Assembly: GCF_000003815.2 (NCBI RefSeq)
Contig: NC_049994.1
Location: 11,689,376 to 11,753,375 of the forward strand
DNA from: Branchiostoma floridae
Lineage: Eukaryota; Chordata; Leptocardii; Amphioxiformes; Branchiostomatidae
Direction: 5' to 3'
DNA length: 64,000 nt
Shown here: positions 24,102 through 43,317 of the stretch, piece by piece
How the letters are laid out: the number at the start of each line of letters is the position of its first letter
Position numbering within the stretch: the stretch's first letter is position 1
Program-made: the position numbers and the translations under genes
The notes under the pieces: model-generated
Told to the model about the DNA's origin: nothing
Databases searched by the model: none
Seen by the model: only the letters and a program-made list of their open reading frames with translations

Positions 24102-25257
24102 TTTAAGTCGGAGTCTGGATAATGTCCAATTAAGACAACGTAGAAACAAACGTTATGATGTGGTCTCTGTAAAGGAAATGTGCCCGTTTCAATTCTTTGT
24201 TTCACATCACTTTTTGACGAAATTTCAAAACATTACAATTCTACATCGACAACTTTTAAAGGGAAAAATCTACAAAATCATCAACAATTTTTGTGATTGG
24301 ATATATAAGACTTTGTATAATATGATTGATCTAGACCGACTTTCCTATTCACAAGAACTGATACGTATCATATTCTTGCTAAATGTTCTAATTGATGAAT
24401 TTGAACATCACGCAAAAAGGGTCCAAATCACATCCCAACTAATTTTCCACGGCCACATCGATTTTTTATAATAATCATTAAAAAATCTTTGTAAAATTAG
24501 TTAATTTGCCTGTGACGGCAAAACCCACAGGGAAAACCAGATGGGTAATAAATCTTACGTTTTGAGCAGTCTACAGTGATATTTTCCCCAAAGGTGATGT
24601 TTAATTTTACCTCCAACGTATTTGTTTTCGCCCAACGGTGAGGTTCAGATCGGACCACATTATCAACGTCCGGCAGAAGCGCTTAACCGGATGTGCACAC
24701 GTGACTACTGCTGGGACACTGGATGTGATGTAACGGTTCCCTTGGCAACGGGGTGTTGTATGCCAAGTTTGATTCTACATCGAATGTGATTAACTTATGA
24801 GGACCTTATCTGACCTAGGCTTTTTCTGCATATAACAAATGTGGCATACGACTTTAATATAAGTTCTCTTAAAATCATAGCACTACTCTTGAGGTTTCTT
24901 TCATTTATTCTATTCATAAGAAACGATCAAGATCTCCATATACAATGTATATACAATTTTGACAAATCAAATTAAAGAAATAGTAACAATGGCTGAAAAC
25001 ACTAGATAATTATCAAATGATATTTGATAACATACAGAAAGACATATAAAAAATAATACATATAATCACCCAATACTTATGAATGAACAACATCAACTAA
25101 CAAGGAGGCTATTGGGGTTGAGATGCTATTGGGCTTCAATAAAGATCGACCTTCGAAGGCGGAATAAAGCGAACAAGGCTAAAAGATCGTGGTTTTTAAG
25201 AGCAAGAAATTTACGTCCAAACGTAATACCAGTCAGTCCAAGTCAATCATAATTAGA
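24102..25257. other. MMP upstream region and LRR 3' UTR
   Basis: Separates the MMP start (minus) from the LRR gene stop (minus). A minus-strand AATAAA lies near 24904-24909, suitable as the LRR polyadenylation signal about 350 bases after its stop. No further coding exon is visible. Confidence 0.45.
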
Positions 25258-27745
25258 TTAATCATAAAAGTAAATTTCGTCGTCCTTTTCGAAGACGTTT
25301 TGTTCAGGACTTGGGTCCATTTCATCGATCAGCATAGCACTAGTTTCCGTTTGTTTCCTGCACCACGGGATGGGGAGTTTGTGTCGAAGGATGAAAACCA
25401 GACAAGCAATGACTACGCCGATGAAAACTCCACCGAAAAGTGCAGCAACGAGAGCCGGAATACCGAATTGCGATTCTCTCTCACAAAGTGAGGTGAGCTG
25501 CTCGGGCAACACGGTTTCTAACGGTCTTCCGCGCATGATGTCCGGGCTTGCGCAGACGGCGGCGGTCCTTTCTCCATTTCCGTCACTGATCCAAGCACGC
25601 AAACTCTCGACCCCACAGTCACAGCGGAAAGGGTTCTCCGTCAAGTTCACAAACGTCATCGGCGGGAGATTGCTAAAGGCCCCACCGGAAACTTCTTCGA
25701 TCTGATTCGAATCCAAACGAAGCTCTAGAAGAGACGACATGGCTTGAAAGGCTCCTTCGTGGATGCGACTTATCTGGCAATGATCAACAGCAAGATATCG
25801 GAGATTTTTCGTATTGTTAAAGCAGTTTGCTGGAAGCTCGCTGAGAAGGTTGTGACTGAGCTCTAAAGTCTCAAGTTGGCTAAGATGTTGGAGAGAAGCC
25901 GAAACAGTAACTAGCTTGTTATGGTTCAGAGTGAGTTTCTTAAGGGCCAGTGAACTTTGCTGATCGAAAGCGTTGTCCTCGACGAACGTGAGTTTGTTGT
26001 TATCTAATGTCACGTTTTGTAACGCCGTAAGGCGGTAGAAGGTATGTTCGAAGATATGGGAAAGTTGGTTGTTGTCCAGGTGAACAGACTTGAGACGAGG
26101 AAGAGAGGAGAAAGTGCGGCTGTGAAGTTGTTGCAGTTTGCAGCCTTTCGCGGTGAAACGTTCCAAGTTGTCCAACGAATCCAACGCGTTGTCTCCAATC
26201 TCGGCTAGAGAATTGTTATCTATGTTTAGTTTTCGCAAGTTCACGAGAAATCGCAGGTCTTCTTTCCTCAGACTCGTGATGTTGTTTACACTCAAATCTA
26301 CGTTCTCAGTACTGGGGGATAGGGACGGTACGAAGAGCAGCTGATTTCTTGCGATGTCAACTGTCCAAAGGGAAGAGAAATCGGAAAGCGAAGGCAGGCT
26401 TTTAATACTGTTGTTACGCAGCAGCAAGACCCTCAAGTTAGGCATTGCCGCAAAAACGTTTTCTTCGACAAGCTGTATTTTGTTATTGCTCAAACGAAGA
26501 CATTTCAGATTATTCAACCCTTCGAAGGGATATCCAACAATCTCTGCGATCTTGTTATTTCCTAAATGTAGTTCTTCTAGATTGACAAGATTAGAGAATA
26601 TGTTATTTCCCAAAGAAGCGAGTTCGTTGGACTCTATGTAGAGATTCCGGAGGTTTGTGAGCCCGCTAAACATTGTGCGATCCAGGTTCGTAAGCGAGTT
26701 CTTGGACACTTCCAGGGTGGTCAGATTCGAACTTTCTGTTGACACCAGAGGGCGAAGGTACGTTAGCTTATTCCCTCCAATATATAACACGGACAAAGAC
26801 GGCACGTGGTCAAGAAATGACTCTTGAAAAACGTCTATTCCGTTTTCATTTAAGAAAAGAGTGGTGAGGTTGGGTAAACCTGCGAAGCTTTCTCCTCGGA
26901 TTTGGCTTAACTGGTTTTTAGACAGGTCGATAAACTGTAGGCTGCTGTGTCGAACGAACGCGCGGGTTGGAAGGTTCGCTAGGAAGTTTCTAGGAAGTCT
27001 GAGTTTGTGTAAGTTTGGGAGGATCTGTGCATCGAGCCCGTCAAGGTTTACGATGAAGTTTCCTGTGGCGTCTATTTCTTCTGTTGTCTGTGCGATGGGA
27101 GCAGGGAAACCGGGCAGTCTCTTCTCATAGCATCGCACATACGTCCTGTTGGTGTAAAAATGCAACATTAGTGAGGATACATTACTTTGGCTACATAAGC
27201 GACCGAGAGAGCGAAGGGAAGCTAAAATGCTGACACCCAGGCTTTAATAAACAAACATACTATACATAGTACTAACAAGAAATTCTGTCAACAGTTGTAT
27301 TTCTTCGAAATTCTTCTTGAGTAGTTTGTTTATGAAGCAAGTAGGAATTGTTATAACGTTACCGGTAGTTCACCTTTATCCGCGGGGTAACCTAAATCCG
27401 TTGCTTAAAAAACAAGGGCATTTAGGGATATCAAGTACACGGACACTAGTTTCAAAGTGCAATATGCGCCTTTTGAAAAAAAAAGAAAGAAAATATTTCC
27501 ACTTACAACCATCGTCCGTCGACTTGATATTCTTTATATCCTGTGTTTAAAAACATCGGGTATAGGTTACCCCGCGGATGAAGATGAACTACCTTAGACT
27601 CTTTGGTAACTTACGAGTCTACACAGGTGCATTCTGTTGGACAGATGTCGATGTGCGAGTCTATCTGTCTGAAGAGGGCAGCCAGACCGAACACGCACAG
27701 GAACAGCGCACGGACTGACGGACTCTGGAACCCAGAGATCTGCAT
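25258..27745 (-). CDS. Leucine-rich-repeat type I transmembrane protein, 672 aa
   Basis: Two coding exons: 27745-27615 (ATG in an exon whose acceptor is at 27777) and 27145-25258; total 2019 nt in frame. Exon 1 codes the signal peptide and the LRRNT Cys motif CPTECTC. Exon 2 codes about 20 leucine-rich repeats with the LxxLxLxxNxL pattern and the interval F/GLxxL. It then codes an LRRCT cap (NPFRCDCG...C...C), a single membrane helix (ALFGGVFIGVVIACLVFIL) and an acidic cytoplasmic tail of about 45 residues ending DDEIYFYD. There is no TIR, Ig or fibronectin domain, so it is not a Toll receptor or LRIG. It is likely a cell-surface adhesion or recognition protein; partner unknown. Almost all of the extracellular part comes from one exon, as in many LRR membrane proteins. 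Confidence 0.92.
27364..27594. mobile_element. MITE with about 38-bp terminal inverted repeats
   Basis: Left end GGTAGTTCACCTTTATCC then GCGGGGTAACCTA; the right end is the reverse complement (TAGGTTACCCCGC, then GGATGAAGATGAACTACC). It fills most of the intron between the two coding exons of the LRR gene. Confidence 0.85.
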
Positions 27746-28482
27746 AGCTGATCCACGTGCACGGGGCGTCTTTTCCCTACAGTAATAGAAAACGGTATGT
27801 ATTTTGATAAGGGCAAACAAAGGAAGTGACGCATTATGGTTGTCACTCAGCACAAATAGTTGGGAAAGGTGAATTTGATCATCATTTCTGTGTTGCTACA
27901 TGTACTTTATCATTGGTATAATTAGAAAGCTTATTTATCAGTGATTGCAGTGATTCGAAATGTGTCATGATCATAACAAATGTGGTATTGTTGTCAAGGG
28001 CAATAAACACGCTTTCCAAGTACACGTGTATGTGCAATACAACGCAATGTATAGTTTTCTTTGAGACATGAAATCAAGCCTTCCAAATTTGGTTCTGAGT
28101 TTATCTAGTATTATCACACTTTTCCAAATGACCTTTGTGTCGTTAAAATGAACTTTTTACGACCCCCAAAGGTGAAACGTTACATAACGGGCTAAAATAT
28201 CTATCAATCAACTTTGTGAATTCTCGTCATCATCGTACATTTAAAAGGAATTTAAAGCTTTCTTGAGGGGGGAGGGGAGCTGGAGAACAAGACTACATGT
28301 GACATACAAATGTGGCAACGAACGGTACTTTGCATCATACATTGCAGTGCCAGTTAGATGATGAACTGATAAGTTGACCTACTTAAAAAGCAGCAGAGTT
28401 ACGAAAACAACTTTAGAATCACGCTATGACAAGCAGACGAGTTCCCATCGCCCTCTCAGTGTGACAAACAGATCAAACTTAC

Positions 28483-28620
28483 ATAAATGTAGCTTGGGGG
28501 CCGTTTTCACTAGGTTTATTCGTACCGGGTTTTCCTAGGTTGTTGAGCGGCGTAAGTCGTGAGATGGTCAGTGTGCAATGCAGGGACGGCAGGGTCACTC
28601 CGTCCTCTATAAAACGACGA
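28483..28620 (-). promoter_or_regulatory. Alternative untranslated first exon A of the LRR gene
   Basis: The minus-strand segment ends ACATTTAT before a strong donor GTAAGTTTG at 28482. It shares the blocks GACCCTG, ACCATCTCACGAC and CGCTCAACA, in the same order, with the segment at 30097-30260. The coding exon of the LRR gene begins with an acceptor at 27777, so an upstream leader exon is needed. The 5' end is approximate. Confidence 0.5.
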
Positions 28621-29283
28621 TGTATTTTTTACACGGTCAGCAAATATGTCTTGTAGTTAATTACAAACCTAAGTGCAAACAACCTATGTACTGATTCGTC
28701 CTAATTCTATGAGACTCTTTTGCCCACCTGTTTAATTGATTAGAATGTCACGACAATGCAGTATCAAACTTTATTCCAGCTACAAATTTTCAAGTCTATC
28801 GCCACAATTTTGACATTTTCTTTCGTTATTTTGAAAATATCTAGTGATCTGTGTTGTAATTAAGGTCATGTTTTCCGATTTTATGGGTGACAAATGCTCG
28901 CGCATCAATTTTCGTCCGTCTCCCGAAAAAAAAAGTTTTCAACCATACTGTAAATCGTTTAAAGCTGATGCATAATGAGTAAATATATTCTGTAAGTTGC
29001 AAAAAAAAAATATTCGGAAAATGAATACCAATGTCGAAAAATGATGAAGTCAGCTTCAAAGTCAAAGAAGATTTGAAAGAGCAAAAATGAAGAATCGTTC
29101 GATATAAATTCCAAGTTTTGTGTAATTTAACATTTTGTTCACCCTTTCCGACCACTTAGATTACATAATGATGGCCACTTTTATTTTGGGCAACCTTTTT
29201 CTTCATTCACACGCGTACATCAACATCAATATAACCAATATGGGCTAATTGTCTGAAGAAATATATCATATCAAATCTATCAA

Positions 29284-29298
29284 AAGAAAATCTGTATC

Positions 29299-29333
<35 letters not shown>

Positions 29334-29336
29334 CTA
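29284..29336. repeat. (TGTATA)n microsatellite
   Basis: Six-base TGTATA tract directly adjoining the second copy of the palindromic element that starts at 29336. Confidence 0.9.
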
Positions 29337-29390
29337 TATAGCCGGTATAACCGCCCTTCGGCGTAACACACCAGCTTCGCGGCCATTATG
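29336..29390. repeat. Short palindromic dispersed element, copy 2
   Basis: GCCGGTATAACCGCCCTTCG, then GCGTAACACACCAGCTTCGC, matches the reverse complement of the element at 19960-20035 in block order. The microsatellite abutting it suggests that the element carries or attracts a TGTATA tail. Confidence 0.6.
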
Positions 29391-29672
29391 AAGGGAGGGG
29401 GTGGGGTCTCGACAACAAAGCCTACAATGTATGATGTTTTTATTATCACCTTCAAGATACATGTACAAAGTAAGGGGACAAAGGACTAAAGTTTACTCTA
29501 GACATGTGAAAGAAAATATTGACTTTTCAGAACTGAAGTCACGTTTCCTGATTTAAGTCAAGTTGAAGTTTCACTGTGATGAAAGGTTAAACAAACGCCT
29601 GTGCGTCAATGTCCAAGTTCAAATAACCAAGGATGAACTTGAACCATGTACTATGAACATGTATACTCTCCA

Positions 29673-29803
29673 AGCAGAGGTTCGGCTCCAGCTGTTTTCG
29701 ACTTTATATGCGTTTTTATCAGGCTTTTTTTATGCTGTTTATTTTGTTATTTTTTGTCTTCCTGCCAAACTGGAAAAACTCAGCCGGAGCCGAACCTCTG
29801 TTT
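29673..29803. mobile_element. Foldback MITE, about 130 bp
   Basis: CAGAGGTTCGGCTCCAGCTG at the left is mirrored by CAGCCGGAGCCGAACCTCTG at the right (one mismatch), around a T-rich centre. It lies between the two alternative first exons of the LRR gene. Confidence 0.85.
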
Positions 29804-30096
29804 TAAGAGTACCAAGAACGCTGATATGGCTTCTTGGCAAACGGACAGCAACAACTCACATGCATTTGTGATACGTCACACGAAACGGTTATCATTTTGC
29901 GAAGGTATAAGGTCGTGGAACTCTAGTTTCCAAATGAAGGCAGGTTTCATCAACTTATAAACGATGCAATGCCCTACCAGATTACTTGATAAGATGATCT
30001 ACTTTATATTACAAGCGAGTTACAAAACGATTTTAAGAATCACACTGAAAATTTAGTTGTCATTGCGACTTGCTACGACAAATCAAACAAACTTAC

Positions 30097-30260
30097 GCCA
30101 ATTTCGCTACGTCTTCCTTTCTGGGGGATTCGTGCTGAGCGAAGATGTTGAGCAGCGTCGTGAGATGGTTCTTGCGCATGCTTTATGCTGGCATGAGGGG
30201 GTGACAGGGTCAAACTGGTGTGCCAAAAATAGCCTTCAGCAGGTACTCTGACCCTAAAAC
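30097..30260 (-). promoter_or_regulatory. Alternative untranslated first exon B of the LRR gene
   Basis: On the minus strand the segment ends GAAATTGGC before donor GTAAGTTTG at 30096, the same nine-base donor as exon A. ACCATCTCACGAC and GCTCAACA are shared with exon A, so the two leaders look like duplicates 1.6 kb apart. The 5' end is approximate. Confidence 0.45.
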
Positions 30261-30599
30261 CACGTGTATCCGAAATAGATAAAGATATTTTTCACATGGT
30301 AGACTTAACTCATCAGCAAATATATCTTACAGTTAATTATAAACTACGAGCAAATAAATGCATGTATGTAACGTTATGTATAAATGTCCATTCGTTGATG
30401 GTATACAGCGATAATCAAGCTCAATATAAAAGTGATGGTTTTCTTAGCGTATTTTTCCTATATATACTTCTGTATTACATAACGTTCGAACTTAGAAAAG
30501 GTACGGCTTGACAGGGCTGTGTGGAGTGAAAATGTACAAACTTGACCGTTCAACGGCGGCCTCTTGCGGCTTTATTCAAAACTGCAGCATTTAAAGCCA

Positions 30600-30744
30600 A
30601 CTTCTTGTGTATCTCGCCAGTTCTCGCGAGACTTCAAATTTGATGATGTTCGCGTGACGTCATTTGGAGAATCAAGGGTCTTGTCGTGATCGATGTAGTG
30701 ATTTCTTCAGCAAATTTTCGACAAGAAGGATCAAATCTTATCAG
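30600..30744 (+). promoter_or_regulatory. Putative untranslated first exon and promoter of the lifeguard gene
   Basis: The segment ends CTTATCAG before donor GTAAGACT at 30745. The first coding exon downstream has its acceptor at 32489 and 24 bases of leader before ATG, so a distal 5' UTR exon is needed. A TCTCGCGAGA-like element (TTCTCGCGAGAC, near 30621), typical of housekeeping promoters, lies just upstream or inside. The exon start is a guess. Confidence 0.5.
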
Positions 30745-32513
30745 GTAAGACTTGACAGGTTGTTAAAGAATCATCTAAAGGCTTTAGGGACATTTTTAGT
30801 AGCTGTAATTTTTGTTGGTTGTTGTTTTGGGCGTGTTTTGTGGTGAACACGAACCAGCAGCCATTTCCTTGTTGTATCTACATGCTGATTTTAGGCGTTG
30901 CAGAAATACAATTTTTTTCTGGGCTTTAATATAGAATCTACCATATTGTCACCAATATCTCATCATTAGCGTCGTCATTTAACAGTGTAGTGGCTTAATC
31001 TTTGTCTTATATTCATGTCGTTGATGGAAAACAGGATTTGACGGTGATTATTTTATAATTATTGCGCAATTCGATTACTCATTTGGCATGAAACTGTGAT
31101 GTCAAAGACTCAAAAATAAAATGACAACATCAAAGTAAAAAAAAATTAAGATAAGGCTAAAACAAAAACGGAACTTAATTTCCTCCTAGAATTTAGCTTG
31201 GTATGGTATTTTAGTAAACCAGCGCATGCCTGATTGTGACATGTTTACATAAATTCATATCTCATGTATGCATCAAGCTGTCATAAGATACAGCAAAATT
31301 ATGAATGATGTATGTATTGCTAAGAAGAATAAAAGGAAAGAATCCGCCTATGTATTGAAAATAAGTGTATTTCGAATTTGTATGTATAACTACTGGTACT
31401 GTTAATAATATTGGGTTTTGGTTGGAATTGCAGACTTGCACGGACCAGATTTTTCTGGAATGTGCGTCAGATTCTGGAAAAATCTAGTAGTATTGATTGT
31501 ATTGATGCAAATGACACCATGCGCATCTGACAACATATTCTCATTGCTTTAGATTCCTTTCACGTTATGTTATAGTTATGCTTTCCTCCTACACTCCTGT
31601 CTGCTATGTAATTTTTTAAATCTTAGTCTTAGATCCAGACTTGCTTAAATTATACTAGAATTTTTGCCACTTGTTGTTACCTTGTATGTATACATGCAAG
31701 AACATCATAAAGTTCTTCATGTATGTTAACATACAATTAAAATTGGCCCGTGGTGTAGCATTTATTTTAAGTGTTCAGCAGAGGTGGCAGCCAAATAATT
31801 ATGCTAAGTCAAACAACCCACTTGACCAAGGAGCTTTAAAAGCTCCTTGACTTGACTAACCCTATAAATTTAACTATGTAGATTAGGCATTGTAATAATA
31901 TTATATATATAAAGTGTTAGTACTAGTGGCATTGATTCAACGTGTCTAACAGAGACTTATACCATGAGCATTTTGGTCATCACTGTTTATCTCTCGGTTC
32001 TAAACATGTCTTTTAAAAATTTGCCACATTAATTATGCATTTTCAGGAGCATGGCTATTCAGCCAGGGTTTCCCCATGTCATGGCTCAGTCATGTGATGT
32101 GGTGTCATACTCATAGGTAAACTGAAAGTGAAAGAGGAACTTAAAACTAGGGTGATGAAATTCTAAGTTTTTTCCCATGATGGTGCAAAAATGAATTCTT
32201 ACTGTACTCATATATATGCAGCTACTAGTACTAATTTATTAGGTTTATGCAGTTAAACCGCTGCACACTTTGTATATATGGAAAAAGGTACACCTGACCT
32301 GGTGAGCTAGATGCAAAAATGGGCTCCATAGAGTAACATTCCAATCAATTAGGTACATATGTCTTGAAAATGACTGCTTAAACATTTGTACCTTTATTTC
32401 ATACGGTTCCAGCACAATATAATCGATATATTACAAAGATTGGTATTTTGAAAAATGACTTCTGAAGTAATTTATGTTATCATTTTCAGAGAGAAAACCT
32501 AGTGGTGTTCAAG

Positions 32514-38905
<6,392 letters not shown>

Positions 38906-38942
38906 CACGAGAAATGTTCAAGATGAATATCTCTAACAGTTG

Positions 38943-39141
38943 TACTGTAAATGTATTTACTTTTGCGGTGGTTTTATATCATGGTAGGAGGCGAAATGAG
39001 GTTTTAATTTGCGTTTGAAACAATTTTGTACTTCTATATGTAATCATACATTCAAACACATAGTCGTGGTGTGATAAATTCCCAGAGGTCACCAAGAAAA
39101 AGGAGCAAATATGACCACCGCAAAAGTATCCAGATTTACAG
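38943..39141. mobile_element. MITE family B, copy 2
   Basis: TACTGTAAATGTATTTACTT and TTTGCGGTGG on the left are mirrored by CCACCGCAAAAGTATCCAG and ATTTACAG on the right. Same family as 35628-35839, more diverged, in the presumed 3' UTR. Confidence 0.75.
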
Positions 39142-42100
39142 AAGCACAGCTTGCAGTCGGTTTTCTATCATTTCTTGATCCACATTTAAGGACATTGGGT
39201 GTTTTTTTCTTGATTTATTTAACTTTATTTTTTTACTTGTTTATGCAATGCTGAGCAGTTTCATGTAAGGGGTAGCAGGTAACTGATTTTGTTTAGGGTG
39301 ATATTTCTTCATCTAAACACAGCTGTTTGCAAAACTTGCTGTTGTTCATCATGCAGTTAAACGAAGTGCATAGAGTAATCTTATGACGTACAATTTCATA
39401 TTTTTGCCTCGCATCAGACCTCCTTGTCTCTTTACGCATGCCAAATTGAATTTTCAAAACTGACTTTCTGGCTTTTACTTATATATAATAACCAGAAAAC
39501 TGAAACAAAAGTATTTTTGAAAGTAACAGTGCTTGTATATGTCTTTTGCTTCAAGAAGTGTGGCTAAAATACTATGATATTATTGGTGTTGACTGTAATG
39601 CATGGTTAGAGTGGAAGATTCTACTACATTTGGGTGTGTTTTCTGTGTGTTCCCCTTCCATGCTGACCTAGGCGGTGGCGAGTAAAACCTTTCAGAACCT
39701 GGACACCCCTCGTGTTGAAATGGAATGATCTCTGAAACTGAAAAATAAGTCACTTGACCCAAGGAAGTCAATAGACATGAATGCAAAAGGTATCATTGGG
39801 AAGAAGTCAAGATGCTTTACTTGACATAATTTCTTTTTTTATCCACCCTATGCGAAAATGGTTCCAATCCAACTAACAAATTTTCTTACTGTTATCATTT
39901 AAAGATTAGGCCCCCCCCCCCCAAAAAAAAGTTTGGTAAATGCAAAAGATTGATGAATTTTAAGTTCCATCTTTAACAAAGTGTGCATGCTAGCCCTTGT
40001 TAACTGAAAGTCACTAACAAAATGTCCTAAAAACACTTTTGGTCATATTACATGTTTCTAGATCAAAAGAGTTTGCACATGGAGCTGAAAAAGTCATATT
40101 TTGTTGTTTTTTTACACATTTTGGTATTTCTGTTGTTGTATCAAAGGCTTGTGTTAGTTGTGTTGGAACATACATTTATATGTTGCATTTGATGTTCTTT
40201 TAAACTGTTAAGATATAGCCTAGCATAGTCATGTAAAATATAAAGAAAGTATAGAAGAAGTCTAGATATAGATTTCTATATTCTCCTGTGCAATGATAGT
40301 TAAACTTTGTGTCATGGAAACTCGATGCGCCAACGTTTGACCTGAACAACACTGGAAAAAATATCACCTAACATTATATATAGAAAAGAGAAATAAAGCT
40401 ATATAAGGAGACTTACTTGATAAACATGAGGCATTATATTCTAGATTTATAGACGGGAGAGAAAAAAGAACATCTTGTATGTTGCATGTACATGTACACA
40501 ATCACACATATTACATGCACTAGACTGTGTAAACTTAATATCACTTCTACTAGTAAAGGCAATAAAAGTGTACAATGTACCCGTAATCGATCACTTTAAA
40601 ACTAGAACCTTAAAACTGTTAGAAGTAACTTTTTAAGCATCTCTGTAACAGTATAGTATATGTGACTTTGTGTCATAACTGAAATAAGGATACTGTTTGA
40701 ACATTGAGGGCAGCATTGTCCGTAAATATCACAAAAGTGTCAATGTAATCTATCAACTAGGTAAATCTTAGGAGTTGTGACATGGTTTTCTGTGAAATTT
40801 GGGAAAGGATTTTCCCAAGATATTGCAGTTTGTGTTATATTATGCTTTGTGTGTATAATGTGAAAACATACATGTATTTCCCTCTTAGAGTTATATAATA
40901 TACCCTTCACTATATTGTACAGTTTCACAACATTTAAGAACAGTAAGTTCCCATTATGTAATGTTCTAGTAAAGGAAGGGATAGTATGTGTGCCTTTTAT
41001 TCTTCAAAAACTCTAGACTTGTAGATTGTCCATTATAAAATATTCTCTCCAATTATATAAAACTGACACTTCTTCATTATGTAATAAATAGGATTGCCAA
41101 TAATAAACAACTTCTAAACTGAATTATGTAGTCAGAAGACATTGAATCTCACGTTTGAAGGGAAACGTGTAGATCTACCATTGAAACTTTCTTTGTTGCG
41201 CTCTTTTTAAAACCAAACTGTCAAGTTAGAAAAGTCAGATTTCAATTTGTTGGTAAGGCAAATTTTGCATTTGTAAGCCAAGCATTGAAATAAACTCAAA
41301 AAGCTTATCTTAATGGTCTAGAAAAGATTCTGAAAGATATGAAAATTGCTTCAAATTATCGTTAATTGTGTGCATGTCTGATGATGTCCGTCAGTTACCA
41401 AGTCTGTAAAAAGATGATTTAGTCAAATGTACAGTTTTCGAGAGCCAAGGCACAATGTAAGAGTGCTACTTGCAAGCATGTGTGGTGTCCCATAAGAGTT
41501 TTTGCAGAGGTGGTCTCTAGCCTACGTTCACCTGTGTTGTCAGTCATCTTGTTTTGACAATTAGAATGTACTGTAAATGACAAGTGCATGTAAATTTAGA
41601 TGTACAAAGCTACAGGAATGTAGAGTTGTATTTTAGTATGCAAGGGTGCCAACAAATGGTCATTGGAAAGATTGCCACTTACAGTTTGTGAGAAATTTAA
41701 CTTGAGCTCCTTGAGAAGAAAGAAGAAACATGTAGAAACGGTACCTTATAGCTGTAGATGGAAAGCAATGTATTATACTGCTACATGATTCAATCGGAAA
41801 GGTTCAGTAAAAAGATTGACACATTTTGAAAGATTTAAGGAAATGTCTTCGAAGGACCTTTAACCCTCAACTGTTGCTCTGACAGCGAGTGAATTACACT
41901 TGGTACTCGACATATTGGAATTTGTATTGGAGCAGTCACAAACTGTATAAAGGTAAATGGAAGCTTTGTAAATCCAGTAGGAAGACGTATAGGACGGATG
42001 GATCGGACAATAGAATAACTTAATGTGTTATAAAAGTATTTTCTGATTAGTATGATGTATATTGATTAATGTGATGTACTTCTTGATCTGTGTAATGTTG

Positions 42101-43317
42101 CCATATAGTAATCGGGTATATTGTGTGGTGAAATGTATAAACTGTGTTGAATATTACAAGTTACTAAATCTATGAATAAGGAAATATACAAATGTATAGC
42201 CATGTACTAGTAATACTTAGGCCACGGAAAAAAACTAGCTTTTTTTGTGATACATGACTGTGGAATTCCAGGTCCTAGCTCTTAATGGTAAAACAAAAGC
42301 ATATCTTTTTCCTAATACGATGTATTCCTCTTTATAAACCTGCTAGCATGTATAAACTGGAAAGGGGGGAAGGGATGCTAGGACTAGCACATACTAACAA
42401 CATGGTAACTGTGTTATGGGGGGGGGGGGGGGGACACCTGCAAAATACCTAGGGGATTGAAGACTTTTTCAGACAAACAGCCCTAGTGTATGTAGGTACA
42501 TGTACTTTGCTGGAGCTGTGTAAAACTGTTCATGTATAATAACTCCAGTGGGAAGCTTACGGGTCCTGTTGTATGTACTTTTACACGGAGTAACGCAGAG
42601 ATATATATGAAATATACCTATAGTGTAACACAAATAAAAGTTATCCAGTGTAGTGTTCCAGTAACAGAATCTTTTCTTCAATACGTGGTAATACATTTGC
42701 ATGTTATACCGTATTGACTGTGGGATATGGTAATCTAATGTTGTGCACTTCTTGATGTTTGACTGTGATTTCTTCTATAACTATAAGTGTACACAAATAC
42801 AAAACTACTGTGAATAAAGCTTGTGAATAAACATGTCTGTATTTGGTCTCTTGTTCTTATATAAGTAGATAAAATAGAGTAAAGATGGTGCTTTAGGACA
42901 ATACTGGTAACTGTATACTCTTCTGACCTCAGTGCTGTGGATCAAAAGCGCCTCCTGACAAGCAATTGAGTTATTACAGTAGGATGTCCGGCGCAATGTT
43001 GCTACATACAATACTTCAAGCGCCAGGGGGCGTCATTGACACGCATACTACATGTAGTAGAATGAGCACGCACTTACACTGATCCAAGGCATGTATCCGA
43101 ACGATAACAGCACGAGACAGGCCACCAGAGGCACCAGATGTAAACAGGAGAAACCTTCGTTGAGAAGGTTAATATCCAAAATATCGAATATTATGTATAC
43201 AAACGGATTTAGCTATGTTTGATGGACTCCGGAGCATTCTCTGATTATCATTCGAGAAGGCACAATTAATCATTAAGTGACAACTGTCTCTGATTTATCC
43301 AAATGCATCACGTAGAG

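Noticed and set aside
25370-27130. Multiple plus-strand frames opposite the LRR exon
   Set aside because: Antisense shadows; the minus frame shows regular leucine-rich repeats over 1.9 kb.
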